Source: Filimonas zeae
GTDB taxonomy: Bacteria > Bacteroidota > Bacteroidia > Chitinophagales > Chitinophagaceae
Assembly: GCF_014641615.1 (NCBI RefSeq)
Contig: NZ_BMIB01000001.1
Coordinates: 1,640,171 to 1,704,170 of the forward strand
Direction of reading: 5' to 3'
DNA length: 64,000 nucleotides
Of this stretch, positions 43,301-51,550 are shown in pieces. Position 1 is the first letter of the stretch; each line of letters opens with the position of its first letter. The position numbers and the translations under genes were made by a program. The notes under the pieces are model-generated. The model worked only from the letters and a program-made list of their open reading frames with translations. It searched no databases and was not told where the DNA came from.

Positions 43301-45649
43301 TTATTTCTGCATGGGGTTCATTCCCTGCGATTGGCCGCGTACTGCCTGTTTGCTTTTGTATACTTCAAACCGGCTTTTTACTTCCACAGCAGGCCAGCTG
43401 TTATTGCTTACATCAATATCAGCGGTTTCGCGCAGCGGGTCCAGCTGAACACTGGCTACGGCTTTGTTTTTCAGAAACACTTTGTCAAAATGCTTCTCGT
43501 CTTTACGCCATATCTGGGCAGGAATCTTTTCTGTTTCCTTGCTGCCATCTTCGTAAGTCCATTCAATAATTACCGGCATTACCAGGCCGCCTTTGTTGGT
43601 AAAAGACAGTTCGTACAAATAACGTCCTGCAAACTTTTTACTGGTGCTGTCATCCAGTGGGGCAGCTGCGGGGTCTGTGTAATCGTACGTAAAAGTAGAG
43701 TCGTATGGCACCAGCCCTCTGTCGTACTTCCAGTAAAAATCCTGCAGGCTGGTATCTTTATCCGTTAAAAATTCAATGCTTTTATCGTTTCTGTTTCTTA
43801 TTTTAGAAATATCATCAAACTCAGGCACCGCAGGTTTGTCCAGCTTTTTCTTTTCTGTTTTAGGCTCAGGTAGCATTACTTTTTTACCATCGCCCAGCAC
43901 ATATCCTTTTACACTGTCTAAAGCAATATCGCAGGGGTCAATGCCATAAAACCAGCCTCTCCAGAACCAATCCAGATCTTCTCCGCTGGCATCTTCCAGG
44001 GTACGGAACAAATCGGCAGGGGTGGGGTGTTTAAATGCCCAGCGGCGTGCATATTCTTTAAAAGCATAGTCAAACAATTCACGGCCCATAATGGTTTCAC
44101 GCAGAATGTTCAGGCCTGTGGCAGGCTTGGAATAGGCGTTAGGCCCAAACTGTATAATGTTTTCACTGTTAGTCATAATGGGCTCCAGCTGGTTTTTAGG
44201 CAGCTTCATATAATCGGTAATGGCCCAGGCCGGCCCACGGCGGCTGGGAAATTTGTTGTCCCACAGTTCTTCCGTCAGGTATTGTGTAAACGTGTTCAGG
44301 CCTTCATCCATCCAGGTCCACTGGCGCTCATCGCTGTTTACAATCATGGGGAAGAAGTTGTGCCCCACTTCATGAATAATTACCCCAATCATCCCGTTTT
44401 TAGTAGCTTCTGTATACGTGCCGTCCTTTTCAGTACGGCCATAGTTAAAGCAGATCATCGGGTATTCCATACCGTTAGAGGCTTCTATGCTCTGCGCTAC
44501 CGGGTAAGGGTAGGGAATAGTAAACTGCGAGTATGATTTGATGGTGTGCGCCACTGCTTTGGTAGAGAAGCGGCGGTACAGCCCATAGGCTTCTTTGCCA
44601 TAAAAGCTCATACACATTACCTTCTTTTTCTCTACCGTAACCGGCATGGCATCCCATACAAATTTGCGGGAAGATGTCCACGCAAAGTCGCGTACGTTAT
44701 CCGCTTTAAATATCCAGGTTTTGGTGCCGGATGCTTTTTGTTGCTCAGCCTGTTTTGCTTCGGCCAGGGTTACAATTTCCACGGGCTCTTTGCTGGTTTG
44801 CGCTTTTTGCCAACGGGCCAGGCGGGTGCTGTTAAGTACGCTGGCGTAGTTCTGGCATTCGCCGGTACTGCCCACTACGTGGTCAGCAGGCACCGTAATT
44901 TCTACCTGAAAGTTGCCGAAAGTAAGCGCAAACTCACCACTGCCGGCAAACTGATGGTTCTGCCAGCCCTGAAAATCGCTGTACACACACAGGCGTGGGT
45001 ACCACTGGGCCATGGTAAACAGCATATTGCCATCTTCCGGAAAATACTCATAGCCACCACGGCCGTTGTATTTCTGGCGGTCGCTTATTTTATAGTTCCA
45101 TTTTATAGTAAACACTAACTGCTGACGCGGTTTTAGCGTAACCGGCAGGTCTATCCGCATCATGGTTTTGTTAACGGTGTAGGGCAGGGCTTTACCATCT
45201 GCGCCGGTAATGCTGATAATGTTTACACCGTGGCTGTCATCCGTCTGCGCCCTGTCCATCTTTTCCAGTTCGCCCAGGCTTAGCTTGCTTGCTGAAGAAG
45301 CTACCTGGTAGCCGGAGTTTTTACTGGCGCTGTGCTGGTTTTCATCCAACTGCAGCCACAAATAGGTTAGTGGGTCTGGCGAATTGTTGTAGTAGGTAAT
45401 GGTTTCTGTACCGGTAAGGCGTGTGGCCTTTTCGTCCAGTGCACATTTAATGCGGTAGTCGGCACGCTGCTGCCAGTAATCGGGCCCTGCGGCGCCACTG
45501 GCGGTACGGTAGCTGTTAGGAGTTGGTAAAATGGTACCCAGCTGCTCAAAGTCGTTACCGTGGTTAGAGCCGGGATTGTTGCGGATATTCTGGGCCTGCG
45601 CTGCAAAACCCAGGGTGGTAATACCCGCCAGAATAAACAGTTTTCTCAT
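43301..45649 (-). CDS. M1-family metallopeptidase
   Basis: A 782-residue exported gluzincin aminopeptidase-like enzyme. Signal peptide (RKLFILAGITTLGFAAQA) and N-terminal beta domain (about 50-280). The zinc site is HEVGH at 426-430 with E449 in WMDEGLNTF, exactly HExxH-x18-E. A long C-terminal helical and beta tail follows with DLFRTLEDASGEDLDWFWRGWF. The GxMEN exopeptidase motif is replaced by ASNGMEYPMI, so aminopeptidase specificity is uncertain. Its start overlaps the 3' end of the HupE-like gene by 86 bases. Confidence 0.92.
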   Translation of the reverse strand: MRKLFILAGITTLGFAAQAQNIRNNPGSNHGNDFEQLGTILPTPNSYRTASGAAGPDYWQQRADYRIKCALDEKATRLTGTETITYYNNSPDPLTYLWLQLDENQHSASKNSGYQVASSASKLSLGELEKMDRAQTDDSHGVNIISITGADGKALPYTVNKTMMRIDLPVTLKPRQQLVFTIKWNYKISDRQKYNGRGGYEYFPEDGNMLFTMAQWYPRLCVYSDFQGWQNHQFAGSGEFALTFGNFQVEITVPADHVVGSTGECQNYASVLNSTRLARWQKAQTSKEPVEIVTLAEAKQAEQQKASGTKTWIFKADNVRDFAWTSSRKFVWDAMPVTVEKKKVMCMSFYGKEAYGLYRRFSTKAVAHTIKSYSQFTIPYPYPVAQSIEASNGMEYPMICFNYGRTEKDGTYTEATKNGMIGVIIHEVGHNFFPMIVNSDERQWTWMDEGLNTFTQYLTEELWDNKFPSRRGPAWAITDYMKLPKNQLEPIMTNSENIIQFGPNAYSKPATGLNILRETIMGRELFDYAFKEYARRWAFKHPTPADLFRTLEDASGEDLDWFWRGWFYGIDPCDIALDSVKGYVLGDGKKVMLPEPKTEKKKLDKPAVPEFDDISKIRNRNDKSIEFLTDKDTSLQDFYWKYDRGLVPYDSTFTYDYTDPAAAPLDDSTSKKFAGRYLYELSFTNKGGLVMPVIIEWTYEDGSKETEKIPAQIWRKDEKHFDKVFLKNKAVASVQLDPLRETADIDVSNNSWPAVEVKSRFEVYKSKQAVRGQSQGMNPMQK

Positions 45650-46247
45650 TACTATGTTGGTCTTTTGAAACAGGAATCCGTTCTATCATCATCTGTAAGG
45701 CCAGGGCCGCTATGGCTCCGCTTACAAAAACAATTACTTCTCTTTTATTGCGGCGCAATATGCGTATGAAGATAAAGGAAAGAAACAGTATCACCGCTAC
45801 AATGCACAACTGACCCACTTCCAGGCCCAGATTAAATGCCAGCAGCTCTACTATAATGTTTTCATCCTTTCCCAACATGCTCTTCAGCAAACTACTGAAG
45901 CCCAGGCCATGTATCAACCCAAATACCAGTGCCAGCAGGTACAACAACGGCATTTTGCGGTTTACCGTATGTTCCCGGTTGCTTAAATTGCTGATGGCTG
46001 TAATTAAAATAGTTACCGCAATCAAAAACTCTGTCCAGTCTCTCGAAAACACCAGTATATTTAAAGTGCTCAGTGCCAGCGTAATAGAGTGGCCTATGGT
46101 AAAAGCAGTTACCAGTATCAGCAGTTTCCTCCAGTCGCTCACCGCGTACCGTAAACAGAGTGCCGTAACAAAAAGTATATGGTCAATTCCGTTTAAGTCC
46201 GTTATGTGTTCAATGCCTGTTTGAAAGAAAAGCCCGAAATTGCTCAT
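45564..46247 (-). CDS. HupE/UreJ-family membrane protein
   Basis: A 227-residue protein with about six TM helices. Start at 46247 (MSNFGLFFQTGIEHI) places the family motif TGIEHITDLNGIDHILFVTAL at the N-terminus; the VFGLIHGLGFSSLL motif carries the second conserved His. HupE/UreJ proteins are linked to nickel or cobalt uptake, but this Bacteroidota subgroup has no urease or hydrogenase nearby, so metal transport is inferred. After the last helix (MMIERIPVSKDQH) the frame continues about 30 hydrophilic residues into the M1 gene, giving an unusually long overlap. Confidence 0.85.
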   Translation of the reverse strand: MSNFGLFFQTGIEHITDLNGIDHILFVTALCLRYAVSDWRKLLILVTAFTIGHSITLALSTLNILVFSRDWTEFLIAVTILITAISNLSNREHTVNRKMPLLYLLALVFGLIHGLGFSSLLKSMLGKDENIIVELLAFNLGLEVGQLCIVAVILFLSFIFIRILRRNKREVIVFVSGAIAALALQMMIERIPVSKDQHSNEKTVYSGGYYHPGFCSAGPEYPQQSRL

Positions 46248-46296
46248 ACTCTCAAACTTAAAATACACCTTTACAGTTTCAAAAAAATATCGGTGA

Positions 46297-46785
46297 ATGG
46301 CTGCAATCTTCTATAACTGTGTGCTAAATGCTTTTTTCTTCTTCCATCCTTTTTTTGTGTCTGTTACCGACCTAAAGCAGAACACAAAGGATAAAACCAT
46401 TGAAATAAGCAGCAAGCTGTTTATTGACGATTTTGAAAAAGCACTTACGGCGGCTGGCAAAGCTCCGGTAGATCTGAGCCATCCGGCCGATAAAGAAAAG
46501 ACTGATCAGCAGATAGCCGGTTATTTTAAACAGCACTTTCAATTAAGCGTTAACGGGCAAAAAATGCCGGTATCCTATATCGGATATGAAAAGGAAGGCG
46601 AGGCAGCCTGGTGTTATTTACAGGTAACCAATGCACCTGCTGTTATTAAACGGGTAGATATTGTATCCGATGTTTTGTATAAACAGTTTGAAAGTCAGAT
46701 ACATATATTTCATGTAACTGCTGGTAAGGAACTAAAGAGTTCTAAAATAACCAATCCCGAAAGCAGGGTTGGTTTTGACTTTTAG
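46297..46785 (+). CDS. DUF6702 family exported protein
   Basis: A 162-residue protein with a hydrophobic N-terminus (AAIFYNCVLNAFFFFHPFFVS) and the family pattern HPFFVSVTDLKQN, ISSKLFIDDFEKAL and a C-terminal LYKQFESQIHIFHV. Function unknown. The 49-base divergent spacing to the HupE-like gene, and my recollection that both types occur together in other Bacteroidota, suggest related roles. Confidence 0.8.
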   Translation: MAAIFYNCVLNAFFFFHPFFVSVTDLKQNTKDKTIEISSKLFIDDFEKALTAAGKAPVDLSHPADKEKTDQQIAGYFKQHFQLSVNGQKMPVSYIGYEKEGEAAWCYLQVTNAPAVIKRVDIVSDVLYKQFESQIHIFHVTAGKELKSSKITNPESRVGFDF

Positions 46786-46803
46786 TCTTTGCCGGAACAA
46801 AAA

Positions 46804-46823
46804 AAGCAGCTTACATGCTGCTT
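46804..46823 (-). terminator. Terminator of CNNM/CorC gene with stop codon in its loop
   Basis: On the minus strand AAGCAGC pairs with GCTGCTT, followed by TTTTT. The TAA stop of the transporter gene lies inside the 6-base loop. Confidence 0.75.
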
Positions 46824-48100
46824 GCTGCTTCGGTGCTTAGTGTAACCAGTATTTTATCAATACGCAGGGCATCCATATCTACAATTTCAAACGTAAACTC
46901 TTTCCATTTCAGTATTTCACCGGTTTGGGGTATACGTTCCAGCTGGTGCAGAATAAAGCCGGCCAGGGTATCAAATTCGTGCTCGCCTTCGTGCATCCAC
47001 TCGGTTTTGTCAAAGCGGGCCAGAAAGTCGTAAAACGGAATCTGGGCATCCATTAAAAAGCTGCCGTCTGCACGTTCTACTACTTCATAGTCGTTTTCGG
47101 CATGCACGGCCAGTTCGCCTATAATAGCACCTAAAATATCGTTCATGGTAATAATACCCTGCAGGGTACCGTACTCATCTACAATAAAGGCGTAGTGGTT
47201 CTGGCTTTCCTTAAACTTCTCCAGCAGCTGGTAGGCGGTATTGTTTTCCGGTACATAAACCGCTTTGCGCACCAGCGATTTCAGTGGCGTATCGCCCGTT
47301 GCCAGAAACAGATCTTTCAAAAAAACCACGCCCTGAATGTTATCAATGTTTTTATCGCAAACCGGGTATACAGAATAAGCCATTTCGCCGGTTTTTTCCC
47401 GTACATCCTGTACGGTGCTGCTTAAATCAAACCACACAATATCTGCCCGGGGCGCCATCAGCGAGGTAATATTACGGTCGCCCAGGTGAAACACCCTTTC
47501 AATAATCTCCTGCTCGGCTTCCTCAATAGTACCCTGCTCGGTGCCTTCGTTAATAATGGCTTTTATTTCGTCTTCCGTAACCTGGTTATCGTTGTTTTTA
47601 ACGTTAAACAGCTTTACCAGTGCATTGCTGCTCCACGATACCAGTGCTATAAATGGGTAAGCTATTTTGGTAACCACCCGCATAGGGCCGGCCACATTTT
47701 TGGCAATACCTTCCGGGTTGCTAAGGCCAATACGTTTAGGTACCAGCTCGCCAATTACCAGCAGCAGAAAAGTAAGTACCATTACCACAATGGTAATGGA
47801 TAAGGGGCCGCTGTAAGGTTGAAGAGAGGGGGAGCGGTTTAAAATGGCAGACAGCGCATCTTTAATGTCCTGTCCGGCATACACACCTATAATAACCCCG
47901 GTAAGGGTAATTCCTATTTGAATGGCGGAGAAAAAGTTTTCGGGTTTACTGGCTAGCTTCAGTGCTTCTTTTGCACGCAGGTCGCCTTTGTTAGCCTGGC
48001 TTTCCAACCGTGCTTTTCTTGACGCTACCAGGGCTGTTTCAGCCAGAGACAAAAGTGCATTTAACAGTATAAGGCCAAGAATAATAAATAATTCTATCAT
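46811..48100 (-). CDS. CNNM/CorC (HlyC) family transporter with CBS domains
   Basis: A 429-residue inner-membrane protein. An N-terminal DUF21/CNNM membrane domain (about 1-190, with hydrophobic helices near 3-23, 60-80, 98-120 and 135-158; SLAETALVASRKARLE motif) precedes a tandem CBS pair (about 205-330; LMAPRADIVWFDL, HYAFIVDEYGTLQGIITMNDIL) and a CorC_HlyC FAD-like domain (about 345-425). Family members move Mg or Na ions; the hemolysin name is historical. Complete. Confidence 0.92.
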   Translation of the reverse strand: MIELFIILGLILLNALLSLAETALVASRKARLESQANKGDLRAKEALKLASKPENFFSAIQIGITLTGVIIGVYAGQDIKDALSAILNRSPSLQPYSGPLSITIVVMVLTFLLLVIGELVPKRIGLSNPEGIAKNVAGPMRVVTKIAYPFIALVSWSSNALVKLFNVKNNDNQVTEDEIKAIINEGTEQGTIEEAEQEIIERVFHLGDRNITSLMAPRADIVWFDLSSTVQDVREKTGEMAYSVYPVCDKNIDNIQGVVFLKDLFLATGDTPLKSLVRKAVYVPENNTAYQLLEKFKESQNHYAFIVDEYGTLQGIITMNDILGAIIGELAVHAENDYEVVERADGSFLMDAQIPFYDFLARFDKTEWMHEGEHEFDTLAGFILHQLERIPQTGEILKWKEFTFEIVDMDALRIDKILVTLSTEAASSM

Positions 48101-48210
48101 ACAGATTGATCAGTGATCAGTTGTAAAACTAAGGAATCCGGGCCTTATTCCACTGTTAACTCCTTAAAATCAGGGGGGATTATCTACCCTGGCAGGTATA
48201 AATTGTATGC

Positions 48211-48247
48211 AAACGCCCCCTGAAGGCTATATGCTCAGGGGGCGTTT
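48211..48247. terminator. Strong hairpin downstream of the large secreted-protein operon
   Basis: AAACGCCCCCTGA pairs perfectly with TCAGGGGGCGTTT around an 11-base loop, 32 bases beyond the minus-strand stop. T-tract is short, but the stem is very GC-rich. Confidence 0.75.
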
Positions 48248-48278
48248 GGGCTTGTAAAACCCTGTTTTTCAGGCCGGG

Positions 48279-51200
48279 TTAATGTTTACTATTGCCTATA
48301 GGCTCTGCCGGTTCGGCGGTTAGTCCCTGCTTTTTAATGTTCAGTGTATACCGGCAGGTTGCACATACTTTATCGCCACAGTAGGCTACGTAGCTAATGT
48401 AATAAGTGCCAGCCTGTGTAAACGTATGGTTTATGCCGGTGCCACTCAGCGTTTGTGTAACATTGCCACCGGGGCCGCTTATGTGCAGCACTATTTTTTT
48501 AGTACAATCGGGTGATGCGCATTGAAAGCTGGCATTGAACAAATAGCTGGTATTTACAAAAAGCGAATACGTTTTATCGCACTGCACCTGTATGGCATTG
48601 GCCAGCACCGGTGGTACTATGGCCTGGCTGGTTTTTGCCAACGATACATCTGGTGTGGTGGTGGCTACTGCCTTCCACGATATGCTGTTGCCGGTAAAAC
48701 GGCTCTCTTTACAGCAATCAACCGTATCGGTACCGCCATTACCGGGTGTGCTGCCACTGCGCACGCAAATAATGGTATCGCAGGTATTGCAGTCTTTATC
48801 TTTAAACGTAACCCGGAAGCAGATGGCGTTAATACGCAGGCGGCAGCATTCTGTAACGGTAGGTACCGGTAATGTTAACTGCACCGGAATCTGGTAAGTA
48901 CCGGCAGGTGCCTGGGTGCCCGGCTTCCACACCAGCTCTTCCAGGCACTGGTTACCGGAGGCATTGGGTGGCAGGGTAGTGTTGGCATAGTTATCCCACA
49001 CCAAACCACCTACGGTTTGTGTGCTGCTTTGCGGAAACAAACAACCGCGGCCAATTACCGGTGTGTTACAGTTACCACAGCCTTTGTTTTCCCAGGTGTA
49101 ATTAATATCTGCTACACTAATCTGCAATTCCTGCAATGCTTTGCTGGTGGTAACCTGCAAGGTAGCCTGTTGCAACTGGTGGCTGGTATCTGTTTGCAGC
49201 TGCCCTAACGAAGCAGTAACACTTTTCAACACCTCCTTACAAGGCGTACAGGGTGGTGGCGGTACTTCCTGCTGTTGCACGGTAAGGCATACGTTGTTGC
49301 TTTCTACCGGGTTCATGGCAGAGGTACTGTTGTTGTTAGCTACCAGATCGCATATCATGCCAATGGTATTACAGGCCTGCTGCCCTGGTGTGGCGTTGGC
49401 AGGTACGGTAACCGGAAAGGTAAACGTGTAACTACCGCCTGCGGGTATGGGGTTGGCCAGGCTTATTTTAATACTGTTGGGTTGAAAGCTGCCTGAAAAA
49501 CTACCCGTGTTGGCGCAGCCGGTAGCTACTGTAGGCCAGCCGGTGGCTATATTGGGGGTAGAGGAATACGTAACCGTTGCACCGGGTATGGTAAGTGGTG
49601 CGGTGGGAAACAGGCTGAACTGACTGTTGCGCGGTGTGCACGTCATAATAGTAGCATCACCCACAAAAGGCATTCTGTCAATCAGCACAATGTTGCCTAT
49701 AGGCGTATTACCGGTGTTTCTTACTGTAATCTGATATGTGGCTGTGCTGCCGGGGTAACCATTGCCGGTGCTGCTGTAGGTAGCATCCAGATTACCTTTT
49801 ACCGCTTTTTCCACCTCTGCACGGGGCAGCGCACATATGTTAATTAAGTACTGGCAACCCAGGTTTCCGCTGCTGTAGCCGGTTCCGGTAACATTATAGT
49901 TCATGTTATAACTGCCGTATGGCGCGTTGCTATTTACCGTTGCTTTAAAGCAAATGGTATAGGTACCGCTACCGGTGGGTATGGTGGGCAGGTTCCATTT
50001 GGCATTGGTGCTGCTCTGGTAAACAGGGTTGCTGCTAAAGCCGGTAAAGGTTTCAGAGCCTGGCAAAAAGGTAAGAAAGGCGGGCAGGTTGTATTGCAAC
50101 ACCCCACTGTTCAAAGCCGTTTCGCCGTTGTTGTCAAATTTCAGACAAACATTTACTGTATCGCCGGGTTCAAAACAACCGCCAGGGGCAGATTGTGCAT
50201 AACACCGGATATTGGGTTTTAAGGAATATACTGCTGTATCCTGTACCATACCGCCGTTGCCGGGTGTGCAGCTATAACAAGTCTGACTAAGATTGCTGGT
50301 GGCGCAGTTAAAGGTGAGGTTAGATATAAAGGGATAGGTGGTTTGCGTGGGTACACCTGAGCAGGAATTGCTGAGGTTGTAATAGGTAACAAAAGTAGCG
50401 CTATGGCCTGGTAACAGATTGTTTATAGCCATAGTGGTTTTAGTGGCATATAACGGCGGCGTGCTGTTAGAGGCGCCGGGCAGCAGCGGATAAGTGGTGG
50501 AAGCGGTGTTGCTGCAATCGTAATAGGTTAAACCTGCAGTAACACCTGTGCTTTGTGTGGTACTGGAAAACTGCACCGATGTGGTGGCAACGGGTGGCAG
50601 CGTATTCGTAAGCAACAGGTTTAAAGGCGTATTACCGTTATTGGTAATGGTGTTATAAAAATACCCCATGGCACTGGTTATGCTCATGGTAGCACTGGGG
50701 TTAGAAGCTACTACTGCAGGCAGGGTATAACTGGCCACCGGCAATGTTGCTATGGTGCTGTTTGCGGTACCGCAATTGGTACCTCTTAGTACTGCGGTGC
50801 TGGTAACTACAGTACCTGCTGCGGTATTACAGGGTATTTTAACGGTATAGTAATACACATAGCTTCCGGTAAAAAAGCTGGAAACAGCAGGTGTAATAAT
50901 ATTACCGCTTACAGTAGCATTACTGGCGCTTACCACGGTGCCTATAGAAGGGGTTACCACAAAGGATGGATTGTTTACCTGAAAGCAGGTACTGCCAAAT
51001 ACAATAATGCGGAAAGTAACTTCATAACTGCTTTGTATAAAGCTGAAAAACGTATGCTGTCCTGTCCAGGTGTTGCTTACAACAGACGATACACCCGCCG
51101 GTGGCGCATTGGCCGATACAGAACTGGAAGGCGCATTGATACTGCCGTTGATAGCACTGTTGATGTTAGTACCAGTGCAGGTTTGCGGACACCGGAAGCT

Positions 51201-51539
51201 AAAACACATCATAATAACCCCGGTTTGGTTATTGCCTGCTGCGGCAGGAAAAGTATAGGTAATGGTTTGTGTGGTAGAGTTTACAGCAGTACTGGTATAC
51301 GGGTAAGGAAATGAAGCACTGCCACAGAACGATAGCAGGGTAGGATTGTACGTAATAGCCACTTCAATATTACCTGTGATATTGCTGTAATTGTAATTGG
51401 CAAATACCTGAAAACTGTTGCCGGCAGTATAAGGCTGTGAGCCTTGCGGGGTAAGCGTTAAGCCTACCTGTTGCGCTTTAGCCGCACCTGCAAAACAAAA
51501 TACAAAGCAGGCGAGGAGTATGGTTATTAACTTTTTCAT
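48279..51539 (-). CDS. Large secreted beta-sandwich (DUF11-like) protein with Cys-rich module
   Basis: A 1086-residue secreted protein with signal peptide KKLITILLACFVFCFAGAAKAQ; start at 51539 excludes 19 residues coding over the upstream gene's 3' end. Repeated Ig-like/DUF11-like sandwiches fill about 25-750, clearest at NTGNTPIGNIVLIDRMPF and NNGETALNSGVLQYNLP. A Cys-rich module (about 765-925) begins CTPCKEVL and ends ECC-x7-C-x9-C-x2-C-x4-C. A PKD-like C-terminal domain (about 970-1075) follows (GPGGNVTQTLSGTG, HTFTQAGTYYISYVAYC). The extreme C-terminus is short with no typical type IX sorting domain. Composition is rich in T, S, N and P. It starts 11 bases after the gene below. Confidence 0.75.
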   Translation of the reverse strand: MKKLITILLACFVFCFAGAAKAQQVGLTLTPQGSQPYTAGNSFQVFANYNYSNITGNIEVAITYNPTLLSFCGSASFPYPYTSTAVNSTTQTITYTFPAAAGNNQTGVIMMCFSFRCPQTCTGTNINSAINGSINAPSSSVSANAPPAGVSSVVSNTWTGQHTFFSFIQSSYEVTFRIIVFGSTCFQVNNPSFVVTPSIGTVVSASNATVSGNIITPAVSSFFTGSYVYYYTVKIPCNTAAGTVVTSTAVLRGTNCGTANSTIATLPVASYTLPAVVASNPSATMSITSAMGYFYNTITNNGNTPLNLLLTNTLPPVATTSVQFSSTTQSTGVTAGLTYYDCSNTASTTYPLLPGASNSTPPLYATKTTMAINNLLPGHSATFVTYYNLSNSCSGVPTQTTYPFISNLTFNCATSNLSQTCYSCTPGNGGMVQDTAVYSLKPNIRCYAQSAPGGCFEPGDTVNVCLKFDNNGETALNSGVLQYNLPAFLTFLPGSETFTGFSSNPVYQSSTNAKWNLPTIPTGSGTYTICFKATVNSNAPYGSYNMNYNVTGTGYSSGNLGCQYLINICALPRAEVEKAVKGNLDATYSSTGNGYPGSTATYQITVRNTGNTPIGNIVLIDRMPFVGDATIMTCTPRNSQFSLFPTAPLTIPGATVTYSSTPNIATGWPTVATGCANTGSFSGSFQPNSIKISLANPIPAGGSYTFTFPVTVPANATPGQQACNTIGMICDLVANNNSTSAMNPVESNNVCLTVQQQEVPPPPCTPCKEVLKSVTASLGQLQTDTSHQLQQATLQVTTSKALQELQISVADINYTWENKGCGNCNTPVIGRGCLFPQSSTQTVGGLVWDNYANTTLPPNASGNQCLEELVWKPGTQAPAGTYQIPVQLTLPVPTVTECCRLRINAICFRVTFKDKDCNTCDTIICVRSGSTPGNGGTDTVDCCKESRFTGNSISWKAVATTTPDVSLAKTSQAIVPPVLANAIQVQCDKTYSLFVNTSYLFNASFQCASPDCTKKIVLHISGPGGNVTQTLSGTGINHTFTQAGTYYISYVAYCGDKVCATCRYTLNIKKQGLTAEPAEPIGNSKH

Positions 51540-51550
51540 CTTCTCTGTTT

